Source: JABFSC01 sp031389045 (lineage in GTDB: Bacteria; Desulfobacterota; Binatia; Bin18). Taken from it: DNA of 6,017 nt. The notes under the pieces were generated by a model. That model saw only the letters and a list, made by a program, of their open reading frames with translations. It made no database searches and was not told the origin of the DNA. Positions 5,732 through 6,017 of this stretch are shown piece by piece. The DNA is taken from the NCBI GenBank assembly GCA_031389045.1, contig JANMSE010000145.1:1-6017 (forward strand). The letters run 5' to 3'. The stretch's first letter is position 1. Each line of letters begins with the position of its first letter. The translations under genes and the position numbers were made by a program.

Positions 5732-6017
5732 TTACTCGTTCGGCTTTTCATCCGTATCATCAATGGCCCTGAAGCTATAGCGTTTCCAGCCAAGGTACAT
5801 CGTCCATTCGTTCAGTGAGACGCGACGGCCAATCCGCGTCGGTGCCCCGCGATAGGTACTCGCACGCAAGGTGCTATCCAGCGCGTAATACGTGACCTCG
5901 GAACGAATATCGACCTCGAAGTCAGCGGGTTTCGTCTGATCCCAATACTCAGTGAGATCATGCGTATCCCAGAATTCCCCAATTGCCGCATACGAACGAG
6001 CTTTGGACAGTGAACTT
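5732..6017 (-). CDS. CopG/ribbon-helix-helix antitoxin-like protein, start outside the window
   Basis: An open frame enters at the right edge and gives 94 residues before TAA at 5732-5734. It begins SSLSKARSYAAIGEFWDTHD and continues LTEYWDQTKPADFEVDIRSE. This FWDTHDLTEYWD motif followed by FEVDIRSEVTYYALD matches CopG-type antitoxins (PF12441-like) as I remember them. The VTYYAL segment would be the DNA-contacting strand, and the rest, including RRVSLNEW, the two helices. The C-terminal part is less like the family than the N-terminal part, so a recombined or diverged tail is possible. Only a few N-terminal residues are probably missing. Such antitoxins neutralise a toxin and repress their own promoter, with the toxin gene usually adjacent. 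None is visible downstream, so it should lie just beyond the right edge, or this is an orphan. Confidence 0.6.
   Translation of the reverse strand, partial: SSLSKARSYAAIGEFWDTHDLTEYWDQTKPADFEVDIRSEVTYYALDSTLRASTYRGAPTRIGRRVSLNEWTMYLGWKRYSFRAIDDTDEKPNE

Overview
The window reads as a piece of a moderately GC-rich genome from a Gram-negative, probably uncultivated soil or aquatic lineage. Three things suggest this: exported beta-helix proteins of the choice-of-anchor Q type, a TIGR03032/sulfotransferase-type protein, and the remnant of a luciferase-like monooxygenase of a kind I associate with environmental Deltaproteobacteria, Binatota or Tectomicrobia-like genomes. That taxonomic link is recollection, not a search result. 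Every gene I can support lies on the minus strand, so transcription runs from the right edge to the left. I see no tRNA, rRNA, CRISPR array or transposase gene.

Layout in the direction of transcription. (1) 6017-5732: a nearly complete CopG/ribbon-helix-helix antitoxin-like protein whose first codons lie outside the window. (2) 5700-5302: a 132-residue secreted protein of unknown function with a predicted small beta-rich domain. (3) 5243-3771: a 490-residue exported right-handed beta-helix protein, with about seven SGNT-type coils and a choice-of-anchor Q C-terminus. (4) 3696-601: a 1031-residue triple-domain protein made of an aspartyl/asparaginyl beta-hydroxylase-like domain, a PAPS sulfotransferase and a TIGR03032 (DUF4915-like) domain, joined by two Pro/Ala-rich linkers. 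(5) 621-540: an orphan 3' end of a second beta-helix gene, about 93% identical to the 3' end of gene 3. (6) 539-387: a gene-free stretch of short hairpins and dispersed-repeat-like sequence. (7) 362-159: a 67-codon internally deleted luciferase-like monooxygenase gene that still has a strong ribosome binding site. (8) 158-1: no gene recognised.

Genes 2 to 4 are closely spaced (58 and 74 bases apart) with no obvious terminator between them, so they may be co-transcribed. The most interesting idea is functional. A cytoplasmic enzyme combining a hydroxylase-like and a sulfotransferase domain sits directly after an Asn-rich repeat protein, so hydroxylation followed by sulfation of a shared substrate is conceivable. 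This is inference only.

The left third (1-625) looks like a degraded, recombined zone. It holds two gene remnants and several repeat-like pieces, and the 3' end of the large fusion gene runs into one of the remnants.
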